Source: Ignavibacteriales bacterium
Lineage (GTDB): Bacteria; Bacteroidota; Ignavibacteria; UBA10030
DNA length: 64,000 nt
Reading direction: 5' to 3'
Assembly (NCBI GenBank): GCA_026390595.1
Contig: JAPLFQ010000004.1
Coordinates: forward strand, 1-64,000
Shown: positions 50,925 to 59,409 of the stretch, piece by piece
Position numbering within the stretch: position 1 is the first letter of the stretch
How the letters are laid out: the number at the start of each line of letters is the position of its first letter
Position numbers and translations under genes: made by a program
Notes under the pieces: generated by a model
Databases searched by the model: none
Told to the model about the DNA's origin: nothing
Seen by the model: the letters and a program-made list of their open reading frames with translations, nothing else

Positions 50925-52138
50925 TAACAATTTCTATGGATGATTGCCAGGGGGGCGTAACTGCTCCGAAAGGTTTCCGGGCGGCAGGTATGTATTGCGG
51001 CATACGGAAGGTCAAGAAGGACATCGCGATGATCGTGTCCGAAGTGCCCGCCATATCGGCAGGAGTATTTACGCTCAACAAGACTCAGGCCGCATGCGTG
51101 CTGGTAGACAAGATCCAGCTCAAGCGCTCCACAGTGTGCTCGGCGGTGGTCGTCAACAGCGGTAACGCCAATGCGTGTACAGGAGAACGAGGTTTGAATG
51201 ACACGTGGGACATGGTGAAAGCCACGGCAAGAGCGCTGAATGTGCCCGAGGAACAGGTGATGGTGTCTTCCACCGGCGTCATAGGTCAGTATATGCCGAT
51301 GGAAAAGGTTCTGCCGGCCATCCCTGAACTGGCAGCGAAATTGAGCACGAACGGTAACGGCGATGCTGCCGAGGCGATCATGACCACGGACACATTCCCG
51401 AAGGAAGCCGCAGTCCATTTCACGCTTGGGAAAAAGGTCGTGACAATTGGAGGGACTGCAAAAGGATCGGGCATGATTGCGCCGAACATGGCAACCATGC
51501 TCGCGTTCATTACCACCGATGTCGCGATTTCGCAGGATTTATTGTCGAAGGCGCTTCGGGCCGCCAATAACCGCTCGTTCAATCGCATCACGGTGGACGG
51601 TGATATGAGCACGAACGATATGGTGCTCGTCATGGCGAATGGGCTGGCCGGCAACGTGCCGTTGACGGAGCACTCAGAGGAGTTTCAACTCTTCGGCGCA
51701 GCCCTGGAATACGTGCTGATCAAGCTGGCAAAGATGATTGCGAAGGACGGCGAAGGGGCGACCAAGCTCGTAGAAATTATGGTAAAAGGAGCGAGGTCAG
51801 AGGACGAAGCGGCGCAAGCGGCGAAAGCGGTTGCGAACTCAAATCTCGTCAAAACCGCGATCCACGGTGCCGATGCCAACTGGGGCCGGATCCTGGCCGC
51901 GGTCGGTTACTCTGGAGTCGATTTCAACCCGGATAACGTCGAGATTTCGTTCGGTGAACTTCCCGTTCTCAAGAAGAACTACGAAATCGTTCTGGATGAG
52001 GAAAAAGCAAAGGAACTGCTTCTGAAAGATTCAGTCATCATCGTTGTTGACCTGAACCAGGGGAGCCAGTTTGCACGCTTCTGGACGTGCGATCTCACGA
52101 AGGAATATGTTCACATTAATGCGAGCTACCGGTCATGA
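50921..52138 (+). CDS. argJ: Bifunctional glutamate N-acetyltransferase/amino-acid acetyltransferase
   Basis: A 405-residue Ntn-type autoprocessing enzyme. The self-cleavage site is in GSGMIAPNMATMLAF, with Thr192 as nucleophile and N-terminus of the beta chain. VNSGNANACTG, SSTGVIG and ATKLVEI are family blocks, and GADANWGRILAA lies near the C-terminus. It transfers acetyl from acetylornithine to glutamate, making the acetylated cycle self-sustaining; if bifunctional it also uses acetyl-CoA. This explains the absence of argA and of a dedicated argE. GTG start overlapping argC; stop overlaps the argB ATG. Confidence 0.97.
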   Translation: MITISMDDCQGGVTAPKGFRAAGMYCGIRKVKKDIAMIVSEVPAISAGVFTLNKTQAACVLVDKIQLKRSTVCSAVVVNSGNANACTGERGLNDTWDMVKATARALNVPEEQVMVSSTGVIGQYMPMEKVLPAIPELAAKLSTNGNGDAAEAIMTTDTFPKEAAVHFTLGKKVVTIGGTAKGSGMIAPNMATMLAFITTDVAISQDLLSKALRAANNRSFNRITVDGDMSTNDMVLVMANGLAGNVPLTEHSEEFQLFGAALEYVLIKLAKMIAKDGEGATKLVEIMVKGARSEDEAAQAAKAVANSNLVKTAIHGADANWGRILAAVGYSGVDFNPDNVEISFGELPVLKKNYEIVLDEEKAKELLLKDSVIIVVDLNQGSQFARFWTCDLTKEYVHINASYRS

Positions 52139-52989
52139 TCGACGCCACGCGAAAAGAAGAAGTGCTCATCGAAGCGCTGCCGTACATACAAACGTATGAA
52201 GGAAAGACGTTTGTGATCAAGTACGGCGGAGCGGTGATGACGGACGAGAAGCTGAAGCAGACGTTCGCGAAGGACGTCACGATCCTGCGGAAAATAGGCG
52301 TCAATATCATCATTGTTCACGGCGGCGGGAAAGAGATCACCCAAACGGCGAGCGCACTCGGCGTGGACACAACGTTTGTCGACGGTCAGCGATACACCGA
52401 TGAGAAGATGATCGAGGTGGTGCTCATGGTGCTGGCGGGACTTGTCAACAAAGAGATCGTGAACCTGATCAACACGAACGGCGGTAACGCGATAGGACTC
52501 TGCGGTGTGGACAACATGTTGCTGAGGGCCCGCAAGCTTGTGGCAAACGGGACAGATTTGGGACTTGTCGGTGAGATTACGAACGTAAACCTTCCGTTCC
52601 TCGGTCTCTTGCTGCAGAACTCGATGATGCCCGTGATAGCTCCGATAGGCATGGGGGAGAACGGGCAATTGTTCAACATCAACGCGGATCTTGCGGCCGG
52701 CGCGGTGGCGAGCGCGCTCAAGGCCGAAAAGCTCGTCTACCTGAGTGACACAGAAGGCATCCTCGTGAAAGACAAGCTTGTTTCGACGCTGACCAAGTCT
52801 CAAGCGGACAAGTTTATTCAGGATGGGGCAATCTTTGGCGGTATGATTCCAAAAGTCACCTCTGCGTTTGACACGCTGGATGCCGGAGTAAACAAGGTTC
52901 ATATCATCGACGGTCGTATCAAGCATTCGCTGCTCCTCGAGATTTTCACAGACGAAGGTATCGGAACGCAGATGGTGCATGATGAATAG
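52135..52989 (+). CDS. argB: Acetylglutamate kinase
   Basis: A 284-residue amino-acid kinase for the second step of arginine synthesis. FVIKYGGAVMTDE contains the phosphate-binding Lys and Gly, IIVHGGGKEITQT the acetylglutamate site, GLCGVDNMLLRARK and INADLAAGAVASALKA later conserved blocks. The N-terminal helix (RKEEVLIEALPYIQTY) is of the kind present in arginine-inhibited, hexameric kinases, so feedback inhibition is likely. ATGA overlap with argJ. Followed after 52 bases by argR. Confidence 0.97.
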   Translation: MIDATRKEEVLIEALPYIQTYEGKTFVIKYGGAVMTDEKLKQTFAKDVTILRKIGVNIIIVHGGGKEITQTASALGVDTTFVDGQRYTDEKMIEVVLMVLAGLVNKEIVNLINTNGGNAIGLCGVDNMLLRARKLVANGTDLGLVGEITNVNLPFLGLLLQNSMMPVIAPIGMGENGQLFNINADLAAGAVASALKAEKLVYLSDTEGILVKDKLVSTLTKSQADKFIQDGAIFGGMIPKVTSAFDTLDAGVNKVHIIDGRIKHSLLLEIFTDEGIGTQMVHDE

Positions 52990-53041
52990 GTGGGCATCTA
53001 CAACAACGCACTGAATTGTCTGAAACAGATTATGAGGGAAC

Positions 53042-53503
53042 ATGAACAAGCAACGCAGACATTTCGCGATTAAACAAATCATCGGACAACAGATGATCTC
53101 GAACCAGGACGAGCTGTGTCAGGCGCTGGAAAAGGCTGGTCATTCGGTGACGCAGGCAACCTTGTCGCGCGACATGAAGGAACTCGGCATCGCACGTGTT
53201 CACAGCGCAGACCGGGTCCGTTACGTGCTCAACATTGAAAGCGAAGAGCGGAGACTTGTGCCGCTCATCGGGTATGAAATAGAGCGCATCGAATCCAACG
53301 AAACCATGATCGTCATCAAGACGCTGCCGGGCCGGGCGCAGGGTGTTGCGGAGCTCATAGACGGCATGCGCCACCCGGCCATCCTGGGAACGCTTGCAGG
53401 AGACAATACGATCTTTATCACCCCCGCATCCGTTGCGAACATCGAAGATACATTGGAGCTGATCAGGGGCTTCACGACATCCAAGAAATCGGAAGTCGCG
53501 TGA
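53042..53503 (+). CDS. argR: Arginine repressor ArgR
   Basis: A 153-residue ArgR/AhrC protein. The winged-helix domain (about 1-70) includes ISNQDELCQALEKAG and TQATLSRDMKELGI, the recognition helix; the C-terminal oligomerisation domain has PGRAQGVAELID and LGTLAGDNTIFI, the GDNT/GDDT segment that contacts arginine in trimer contacts. Being inside the operon it presumably controls, with ARG-box-like sites upstream of argC, points to autoregulation. GAGGGAA lies immediately before the ATG. Confidence 0.96.
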   Translation: MNKQRRHFAIKQIIGQQMISNQDELCQALEKAGHSVTQATLSRDMKELGIARVHSADRVRYVLNIESEERRLVPLIGYEIERIESNETMIVIKTLPGRAQGVAELIDGMRHPAILGTLAGDNTIFITPASVANIEDTLELIRGFTTSKKSEVA

Positions 53504-53520
53504 TGCTCACGAAAAAGCTT

Positions 53521-53680
53521 CTCACGCAAAGCCGCAAAGGATCGCAAAGAAACGAAGCAGGCGACATTCTTAAGATGATTCCGTTCATTCGTTGAGGTTC
53601 CCTGGAGAAGTCCCGTAGGGACGAAATGCTTGTAGTTTGAAGAAAGAAAATGATTGAGCTCCGTCAGGAGCGGCACGCAG
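53521..53680. repeat. Dispersed-type palindromic repeats between argR and argG
   Basis: Three copies of CGCAAAG occur at 53525-53531, 53533-53539 and 53543-53549. Further on TCCCGTAGGGA (53611-53621) and GCTCCGTCAGGAGC (53658-53671) are short palindromes joined by an A/T-rich stretch (about 53622-53657). Such paired TCCCGTAGGGA/GCTCC-GGAGC elements are, from memory, widely repeated in Bacteroidota/Chlorobi genomes. No ORF is present. The hairpins may affect argG expression, since argG has no clear promoter of its own. Confidence 0.5.
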
Positions 53681-53729
53681 TTCATGAAACAGGAGATTCA
53701 CCCAACCACGTATTTCGAAAGACACGAAC

Positions 53730-55013
53730 ATGAAGAAGCAAAGAATTGCTGTGGCATACTCCGGCGGCCTCGACACGTCAGTGATCGTAAAATGGCTTCA
53801 GGAGAAATATGATGCTGAGATCATTACCGTGACAGGGAACCTTGGTCAGAAGAAGGAACTGACGGGCGTTTCAGAGAAGGCGTACAAGACCGGCGCAAAA
53901 AAGGTCTACATCCAGGACCTGCGGGAAGAATTTGTCGAAGAATACATTTTCCCGTCGCTGAAGGCCGGGGCACTGTACGAGCATACGTATCCCATGGCAA
54001 CTTCGATCGGGCGTCCGCTGCTGGCGAAATCGCTGGTTGAAGTCGCGAAGCGGGAACGCTGCACGGCAGTTGCGCATGGCTGCACGGGCAAAGGAAACGA
54101 CCAGGTGCGTTTCGAGGCGGCGATCGCTGCGCTTGCTCCGAATCTCAAAGTTCTTGCGCCGCTTCGTGACTGGGAATTCAAATCACGCGAAGAAGAAATC
54201 GCATACTGCGAAAAACATGGCATTCCCGTAGCCGCAACAAAGAAGAACCCCTACTCCATCGATGAAAACGTGTGGGGTACTGCAATAGAATGCGGTGTTC
54301 TGGAAGATCCGATGGTTGAGCCCCCGGCGGACGCATATCAACGCACAGTGTCTCCACAGGACGCGCCCGACAAGCCAACCTATGTCACAATCGAGTTCAG
54401 GCATGGTGTCCCCGTTGCACTCGATGAAAAGAAGATGTCGGGATATGAGATCATCGAGTCGCTCAATGACATTGCCGGTGCAAACGGTGTCGGACGGATT
54501 GACCTGATTGAGAACCGCCTGGTCGGCATTAAGTCGAGGGAAGTGTATGAAGCGCCAGCCGCCGTTGTGCTGCATTTTGCTCACCGCGAACTTGAGCGGT
54601 TGACGCTCGACAAAGAAGTGGCGCACTACATGGGAAAACTGGCCCAGGACTACGCGACATTGATCTATAACGGCCTCTGGTTCACGCCTCTCCGTTCTGC
54701 AATGGATGCATTTGTGAATGAAACGCAGAAGACCGTCAACGGAGTTGTAAAACTCAAACTCTACAAAGGCAATGTCGAAATCTCCGGACGAATGTCACCA
54801 AACTCATTGTACGACACAAAGCTTGCTACATACACAGTCGAAGACACCTTCGATCACAAGGCGAGCGAAGGATTCATAAAGATCTACAGCCTTCCCGCAA
54901 AGACCTTCTACCAGGTGAATCCCAAAGGTCTGGCAAAAAAGCAAGTACTGAAACGTAAAGTGAAGAAGGCCGCGGCCAAAGTGCGGCGGCAGTATCGCGG
55001 CAAGTCTTCCTGA
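53730..55013 (+). CDS. argG: Argininosuccinate synthase
   Basis: A 427-residue N-type ATP pyrophosphatase. The P-loop [15 protein letters not shown] is at residues 8-22, [14 protein letters not shown] the citrulline/aspartate region, and [11 protein letters not shown] and [14 protein letters not shown] later signatures. It condenses citrulline and aspartate with ATP. The C-terminus ends with about 25 residues that are unusually basic ([15 protein letters not shown]), beyond the normal fold; such Lys/Ala tails are probably flexible. Separated from argR by a 226-base repeat-bearing spacer. Confidence 0.97.
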   Translation: MKKQRIAVAYSGGLDTSVIVKWLQEKYDAEIITVTGNLGQKKELTGVSEKAYKTGAKKVYIQDLREEFVEEYIFPSLKAGALYEHTYPMATSIGRPLLAKSLVEVAKRERCTAVAHGCTGKGNDQVRFEAAIAALAPNLKVLAPLRDWEFKSREEEIAYCEKHGIPVAATKKNPYSIDENVWGTAIECGVLEDPMVEPPADAYQRTVSPQDAPDKPTYVTIEFRHGVPVALDEKKMSGYEIIESLNDIAGANGVGRIDLIENRLVGIKSREVYEAPAAVVLHFAHRELERLTLDKEVAHYMGKLAQDYATLIYNGLWFTPLRSAMDAFVNETQKTVNGVVKLKLYKGNVEISGRMSPNSLYDTKLATYTVEDTFDHKASEGFIKIYSLPAKTFYQVNPKGLAKKQVLKRKVKKAAAKVRRQYRGKSS

Positions 55014-55046
55014 GGAAATGTTTTGACTTCTGGCCTGACTAGAACC

Positions 55047-55171
55047 GGTCTCAAAAACAGGCTGTCACTCCCGAATGCGTTTGTCGGGAGTCCAGACAGC
55101 GCCGTCTGGATTCCCGCCTAAAACGAGCGGGAATGACATCATTGCTAGGGTGACATTTTTGAGATGGCTCC
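55047..55171. repeat. MITE-like element with three consecutive hairpins
   Basis: The ends, TCTCAAAAA..TGTCAC (55049-55068) and GTGACATTTTTGAGA (55150-55164), are inverted copies apart from five extra bases on the left. Inside are three hairpins: ACTCCCGA/TCGGGAGT (55067-55092), CCAGAC/GTCTGG (55092-55109) and ATTCCCGC/GCGGGAAT (55110-55134). CATTCCCGC-type repeats occur in many bacterial genomes. The closed symmetry suggests a non-autonomous mobile repeat or a structured RNA. No coding frame. Confidence 0.6.
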
Positions 55172-55232
55172 AAGGCAAGTGAGCGAACATCTGTTCAATT
55201 GAGCAGCCAACGCATTTAGGCCAACGTGATTC

Positions 55233-55302
55233 AGATCCTTCGCTTCGTCCGCCTTCCACCAGACGGATGGCTAACAGGTCGGCGGACTTTGCTCAGGATG
55301 AC
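55233..55302. repeat. Imperfect inverted repeat (GATCCTTCGC / GCTCAGGATGA type)
   Basis: AGATCCTTCGCTTCGTCCGCC at one end and GGCGGACTTTGCTCAGGATGA at the other are inverted with several mismatches; the inner arms GTCCGCC (55247-55253) and GGCGGAC (55281-55287) pair perfectly. From memory, sequences of the kind AGATCCTTCGCTTCGCTCAGGATGAC are recurrent in many environmental bacterial genomes. Probably a degraded dispersed repeat. Confidence 0.45.
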
Positions 55303-55477
55303 TCTCACTTGTTTTGGTTGGCAACATTTCGTCTTCGTTGTTACCGATGCCTGCGTCGGCGACTAGTATTTGCCCTTCCTGCCCGATGTAAATCACCGAC
55401 CCATTGCTTGAATCTCTACCCAAATCTTGGTTCATTAGCACTTGTCATTTCTCTTTGAATACCAGGAGGTTTTCACA

Positions 55478-57307
55478 GTGGCCAGTCTGCGCGTGTTTCT
55501 GACACTTTTCATTTCAGTTGCAGGTATCGCTTCTCCCATTATCCCCGACCATCACTCCCAAATTGACTCGCTGTTTCTGCGCGTAGTAGTCCCGGGCGGA
55601 GATACCACGCGCTCAAGCTCTCCGCGCCATCGAATCGCCGGATGCACGAATCCGGCATCGAAGGCGTTCGTGAACGGGAAGGCGGTGAAGGTGTATCCCA
55701 GCGGTGCGTTCGTATCGCTTCTTGACCTTTCATACGGCATCACTACACTGCACATTATGGTGCACGGAGTGAACGGCGACTCCCTCTCGAAGGATTTCTT
55801 CTTCTTCCGGCAGGAGCCGCCGAAACCGTTAACCCATGAGCCAGCGGTCATCGATGTCCAATCGGTCGAGCCGCGTCAGGATCTCTGGCTGGGAAAAGAC
55901 GATATTCTGGAAGTGAAATTCCTGGGCAGTCCCGGCTACAAGGCGTACTTTGATGTCGAGGGAGTTGAGTCCGGCGTTCCGATGATCGAGTCGGAATCAA
56001 AGGACGCGAGTGTAGGATCGGGAATCTATATTGGTCGATACAAGGTGAAGGAGATGGATCAGGCGAGAGAGGTTCAGATCAGAGTGAAACTCAAAAGCAG
56101 TTTCTGGGGAAGCGAAAAAGGGTTCTCGAAAGGGAAGGTTTCGATGCTGCCCCGGGAACTTCCGCTGGTGGCGGTGGCAACGGGACGGAGACCATTCCTG
56201 AATGCCGGCCTGGGCGAAGACCGGCTCGGAGGAGCGAAGCTCGGTTACATACAGAGCGGCGTGCGTTTGCAGGTGGTTGGCAAAGTCGGACGTCAGTACA
56301 AAATCCGGCTCTCCGATGCGATGACGGGATGGCTGCCCGAGGATTTTGTCCAACTGCTTCCGCTCGAAACCCCGCAACCCAAGTCACTCACCGGTTCTAT
56401 TTCGGTTACCGGCACCGATGCAGAGGACGTGATCAACCTTTCGCTTAGCCAGCGCCTTCCATATCTTTCCGATCAGCTTACCGATCCGGCCGCGCTCGTC
56501 GTCGATGTGTATGGAGCAACGTCGAACACAAACTGGATTACGCATCACAAGTCTGCAGCCGGTATCAAGAGTGTCAGTTGGGACCAGGTTTCTACAGACC
56601 ATTATCGGCTCACCATCGCGCTGGCATACGGACAACACTGGGGATATGACGTCGGCTACGACCAGGGTTCTACGCTCAGGATACGCGTCCGAAGGCCGCC
56701 CGTAATTTCGAATCAGGAGTCGGTTCTTGCCGGGCTCACCGTCGCGGTCGACGCGGGGCACGGGGGAGACAACTCGGGTGCGTCGGGATCGACGGGCGTG
56801 ATGGAAAAGAATGTGAACCTGGCCATCGCTTCTTACATACGCTCTCTTCTCGAATCGAAGGGAGCGAAGGTCGTCATGACGCGGACTGATGATGCAGCCG
56901 TTGCGATGCTCGACCGGACGGATGCGATTGTGAATTCCGGAGCGCGGATCCTCGTTTCGATCCATTGCAACTCCATCGGAGACAACTCCGACGCTGAAGC
57001 GATTGCCGGGACGAGCGCGTATTACCGTCACCTTGGATACCAGCCCCTGGCAACGCTCATGTATGGCGCAATGCTCGAACTTGGACTCGGTCAATTCGGT
57101 GTGGTAGGGAGTTTCAATTTCTCGCTCAATGCTCCGACGCAATTGCCCAACGTTCTCGTCGAGACGGCGTTTCTATCGAACCCGGAAGATGAAATGAAGC
57201 TGCTGGATGACGGTTTTCGGCAGGCGATCGCGGGAAAAGTTGTTGCGGGGCTCGAGCAATTTGTCCGGACATATGCCGGCCAAAGAAGTGGCGAACCGAG
57301 GCAATAA
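55478..57307 (+). CDS. N-acetylmuramoyl-L-alanine amidase with SH3-like and N-terminal domains
   Basis: A 609-residue exported protein. GTG 55478 is chosen because AGGAGGT (55464-55470) is seven bases upstream; a signal peptide (FLTLFISVAGIAS) follows. A region with two beta domains spans about 40-230, an SH3-like domain about 240-295 (LQVVGKVGRQYKIRL, MTGWLPEDFVQL), then an AMIN-like stretch (about 300-410). Amidase_3 occupies about 420-605: DAGHGG, TGVMEKNVNL, SIHCNS and LVETAFLSN supply the zinc His/Glu/His and the catalytic Glu. It cleaves the amide between MurNAc and the stem peptide in the periplasm. Lying between argG and argH is odd for a wall enzyme and may be simple insertion. Confidence 0.9.
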   Translation: MASLRVFLTLFISVAGIASPIIPDHHSQIDSLFLRVVVPGGDTTRSSSPRHRIAGCTNPASKAFVNGKAVKVYPSGAFVSLLDLSYGITTLHIMVHGVNGDSLSKDFFFFRQEPPKPLTHEPAVIDVQSVEPRQDLWLGKDDILEVKFLGSPGYKAYFDVEGVESGVPMIESESKDASVGSGIYIGRYKVKEMDQAREVQIRVKLKSSFWGSEKGFSKGKVSMLPRELPLVAVATGRRPFLNAGLGEDRLGGAKLGYIQSGVRLQVVGKVGRQYKIRLSDAMTGWLPEDFVQLLPLETPQPKSLTGSISVTGTDAEDVINLSLSQRLPYLSDQLTDPAALVVDVYGATSNTNWITHHKSAAGIKSVSWDQVSTDHYRLTIALAYGQHWGYDVGYDQGSTLRIRVRRPPVISNQESVLAGLTVAVDAGHGGDNSGASGSTGVMEKNVNLAIASYIRSLLESKGAKVVMTRTDDAAVAMLDRTDAIVNSGARILVSIHCNSIGDNSDAEAIAGTSAYYRHLGYQPLATLMYGAMLELGLGQFGVVGSFNFSLNAPTQLPNVLVETAFLSNPEDEMKLLDDGFRQAIAGKVVAGLEQFVRTYAGQRSGEPRQ

Positions 57308-57516
57308 CTGAGTGAATCGGGAGCATTCTCACCATTGATACGGTGGTGAAATTTGAGTATTTTGGGTGTGTGAAGATGGTAAAGTGGTTAATTAGTTAGT
57401 TGGTCAATCAGGCAAATCACTAATCAACCAACCACCCATCCCGAACTTGCCAATCACCAATTAACAGCTACGAATCAACCTACCACAATCGACAATCGAC
57501 GATCGGAAATCCTCTT
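57308..57516. repeat. Word-like ATCAACCA/GGTTAATTAG spacer before argH
   Basis: From about 57380 the spacer consists of variants of GTTAGTTGGT and its complement ATCAACCAACCA, then AATCACCAATTAAC, and finally CGACAATCGACAATCGACGATCG. The first half is weakly self-complementary. TCACCA/TGGTGA (57329-57349) with an A/T-rich 3' side could be a weak terminator for the amidase. Similar word tracts, with different words, fill spacers at 142-194, 20043-20158 and 48439-48540. Confidence 0.5.
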
Positions 57517-58908
57517 ATGGCTCATCGCGCACTCTGGAGTGGACGGTTTACGGAACCCCTGTCTGACGTAGCATTGAAATTCTCTTCTTCCATCGATCTC
57601 GACAAGCGTTTGTACCGGGAAGACATTGCCGGCAGCATTGCTCACGTTGAAATGCTGAGCGCAACGCATATTCTCACTGCATCGGAATCGAGAAGAATCC
57701 GTACGGCGCTGAACCAGATTCAAAAAGAGATCGAAACCGGCAAATTCCGGCTCACGGCAGAACATGAAGACGTACATCTTGCGATCGAGCAGAGGCTCAT
57801 TCAAAAGATCGGACCCCTCGGAGGGAAGCTCCATACTGGCCGGAGCCGCAACGACCAGGTTGCGCTCGACGAACGGTTGTTTCTCCGCTCTGAGATCAAG
57901 AAGATAAACAAGCTCATCATCCAGCTGCAACGCGTGCTCCTCTACAAGTCGGAGAAATATTTCGGTGTGCTCATGCCCGGCTACACTCACCTGCAGCGGG
58001 CACAACCCGTTCTGTTGTCGCATCATCTGCTTGCATATGTCTGGATGCTCGAGCGTGACTACGAGCGGTTGCATGACGCGTTGCGCCGCGTGAACAGATC
58101 GCCGCTCGGCGCTGCCGCGCTGGCGGGAACCTCGTTCCCGATCGACAGGGCGAAAGTGGCAAAGAAACTTCATTTTGACGGCATTGTTGAGAACAGCCTG
58201 GACGCCGTGAGTGACAGGGATTATCTCATCGAATGCATCTCTTGCTGCAGCATTATCATGATGCATCTGAGCCGTATGGCGGAGGAGCTTGTTCTGTGGA
58301 GTACAAAAGAGTTCGGCTTTGTCCATATCAGTGATGCCTACACAACCGGCAGCAGCATCATGCCGCAGAAGAAGAATCCAGATATGGCCGAGCTGGTGCG
58401 CGGCAAGACCGGGCGCGTCTATGGAGCCCTCGTGAATCTGCTGACAGTGATGAAGGCGCTCCCGTTGGCCTACAACAGGGACATGCAGGAAGACAAGCTC
58501 CCGATGTTCGAAGCGGTCGATACAACACAGCAGTGCCTTGCGATCGTTGCCCAGATGCTTGTGCATTCAACATTCGATAAACACCGGATGGAAGAGGAAC
58601 TCCGCAATGATTTCCTGACAGCGACGGAGATCGCAGATTACCTCGTTCGTAAGGGAATGCCGTTCAGGGAAGCGCACGAAGTAACGGGCAAAATCGTCTC
58701 CCATTGTCTCGGCCATCGCATGTATCTGGGCAATCTCGACATCGAAACACTTCGAACGTTCTCGAAACTGTTTGCTCCGGACATGCTTGACTACCTGTAT
58801 CCACAGAAGAGTGTCGAGCACAAGAAATCTGCCGGCAGCACATCGCCGCATGACGTCAAGCGGCAGATTGTTCACTGGTCAAGGGTGTTGAAAGGGAGGA
58901 AGGGGTAA
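57517..58908 (+). CDS. argH: Argininosuccinate lyase
   Basis: A 463-residue enzyme of the fumarase/aspartase superfamily, catalysing the final step to arginine and fumarate. ALWSGRFTEPLSD opens the chain, AEHEDVHLAIEQRL and HTGRSRNDQVALDERL are the first conserved regions, GYTHLQRAQPV the His-containing one, and GSSIMPQKKNPD (about 283-294) the superfamily signature with the catalytic Ser in its flexible loop. Last gene of the arg operon; its own terminator hairpin downstream is split by an insertion sequence (58958-60235). Confidence 0.97.
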   Translation: MAHRALWSGRFTEPLSDVALKFSSSIDLDKRLYREDIAGSIAHVEMLSATHILTASESRRIRTALNQIQKEIETGKFRLTAEHEDVHLAIEQRLIQKIGPLGGKLHTGRSRNDQVALDERLFLRSEIKKINKLIIQLQRVLLYKSEKYFGVLMPGYTHLQRAQPVLLSHHLLAYVWMLERDYERLHDALRRVNRSPLGAAALAGTSFPIDRAKVAKKLHFDGIVENSLDAVSDRDYLIECISCCSIIMMHLSRMAEELVLWSTKEFGFVHISDAYTTGSSIMPQKKNPDMAELVRGKTGRVYGALVNLLTVMKALPLAYNRDMQEDKLPMFEAVDTTQQCLAIVAQMLVHSTFDKHRMEEELRNDFLTATEIADYLVRKGMPFREAHEVTGKIVSHCLGHRMYLGNLDIETLRTFSKLFAPDMLDYLYPQKSVEHKKSAGSTSPHDVKRQIVHWSRVLKGRKG

Positions 58909-59014
58909 CAGGCGTTAAGCGGTGGGAGTAAACAGTAAATCGTGAATAGTGAAGCCGTGTCTCGTCCGGGAATAAGTTGACAGGTAGTAATTACCTACCA
59001 ACAGGAGCCGGGCG

Positions 59015-59377
59015 ATGGAAAAGGTACAACGTCGTTTCAGTATAGCATTTAAGCAAGCCGTAGTTGCGGATGTGACGTCGGGACAGTATACTGTGCTCGA
59101 AGCCTCTCGGATCCACGAGGTACATTTTGCCATCATCTATCGATGGATGAAGCAATATGGTGGACCGGGTTCTCAAACACGGATCGTGAGGATCGAGATG
59201 CCCGATGAACGCAACCGCATTCTGAAGCTGGAGCAGGAGAAACAGGCGTTGGAGAAAGCACTTGCTCATGCCCAGCTGAAAATCATGACCTTGGAAGCAA
59301 CACTCGAAGTCCTGGAAGAACGCACAGGGCAACGCCTTAAAAAAAAGACCGACACGCCGTTATCGGACGGCTCCTGA
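59015..59377 (+). CDS. IS3-family OrfA (transposase DNA-binding subunit)
   Basis: A 120-residue protein. The N-terminal half is a helix-turn-helix of the IS3/IS911 OrfA kind (FSIAFKQAVVADV, EASRIHEVHFAIIYRWMKQY); about 68-108 is a leucine-zipper coiled coil (ILKLEQEKQALEKAL) that would dimerise the transposase. It ends shortly after the slippery run in RLKKKTD, where ribosomes may shift to the orfB frame. On its own OrfA usually acts as a repressor or DNA-binding regulator of transposition. Confidence 0.92.
   Translation: MEKVQRRFSIAFKQAVVADVTSGQYTVLEASRIHEVHFAIIYRWMKQYGGPGSQTRIVRIEMPDERNRILKLEQEKQALEKALAHAQLKIMTLEATLEVLEERTGQRLKKKTDTPLSDGS
59341..59347 (+). other. Programmed -1 frameshift site A AAA AAG
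   Basis: Eight A residues (59339-59346) followed by G overlap the orfA frame so that zero-frame codons AAA AAG end the heptamer A AAA AAG, the classic slippery sequence of IS3-family elements. Slipping back one base continues at 59347 as DRHAVIGRLLRREANVS and runs without a stop into the orfB start at 59410 (63 bases later, same frame). The product would be an OrfAB fusion of about 393 residues, the active transposase. Confidence 0.88.
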
Positions 59378-59409
59378 GGCGAGAAGCAAACGTAAGCCAA
59401 GCCTGTCAG

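Larger units (their letters stand above)
55014..55477. other. 464-base non-coding spacer between argG and the amidase gene
   Basis: The longest gene-free stretch in the window. It holds a MITE-like cluster of hairpins (55047-55171), a second imperfect inverted repeat (55233-55302) and A/T-richer sequence to 55477. Short open frames here show no family features. AGGAGGT at 55464-55470 belongs to the amidase gene. A candidate promoter is not clear. Confidence 0.6.

Noticed and set aside
53525-53549. CRISPR-like array from the CGCAAAG repeats
   Set aside because: Three 7-mers at 8-10 base spacing are far too short for CRISPR repeats and spacers, and no cas gene is present.
57475-58566. Minus-strand open frame of 363 codons opposite argH
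   Set aside because: argH is unmistakable on the + strand; the antisense product shows no family resemblance and no ribosome binding site.
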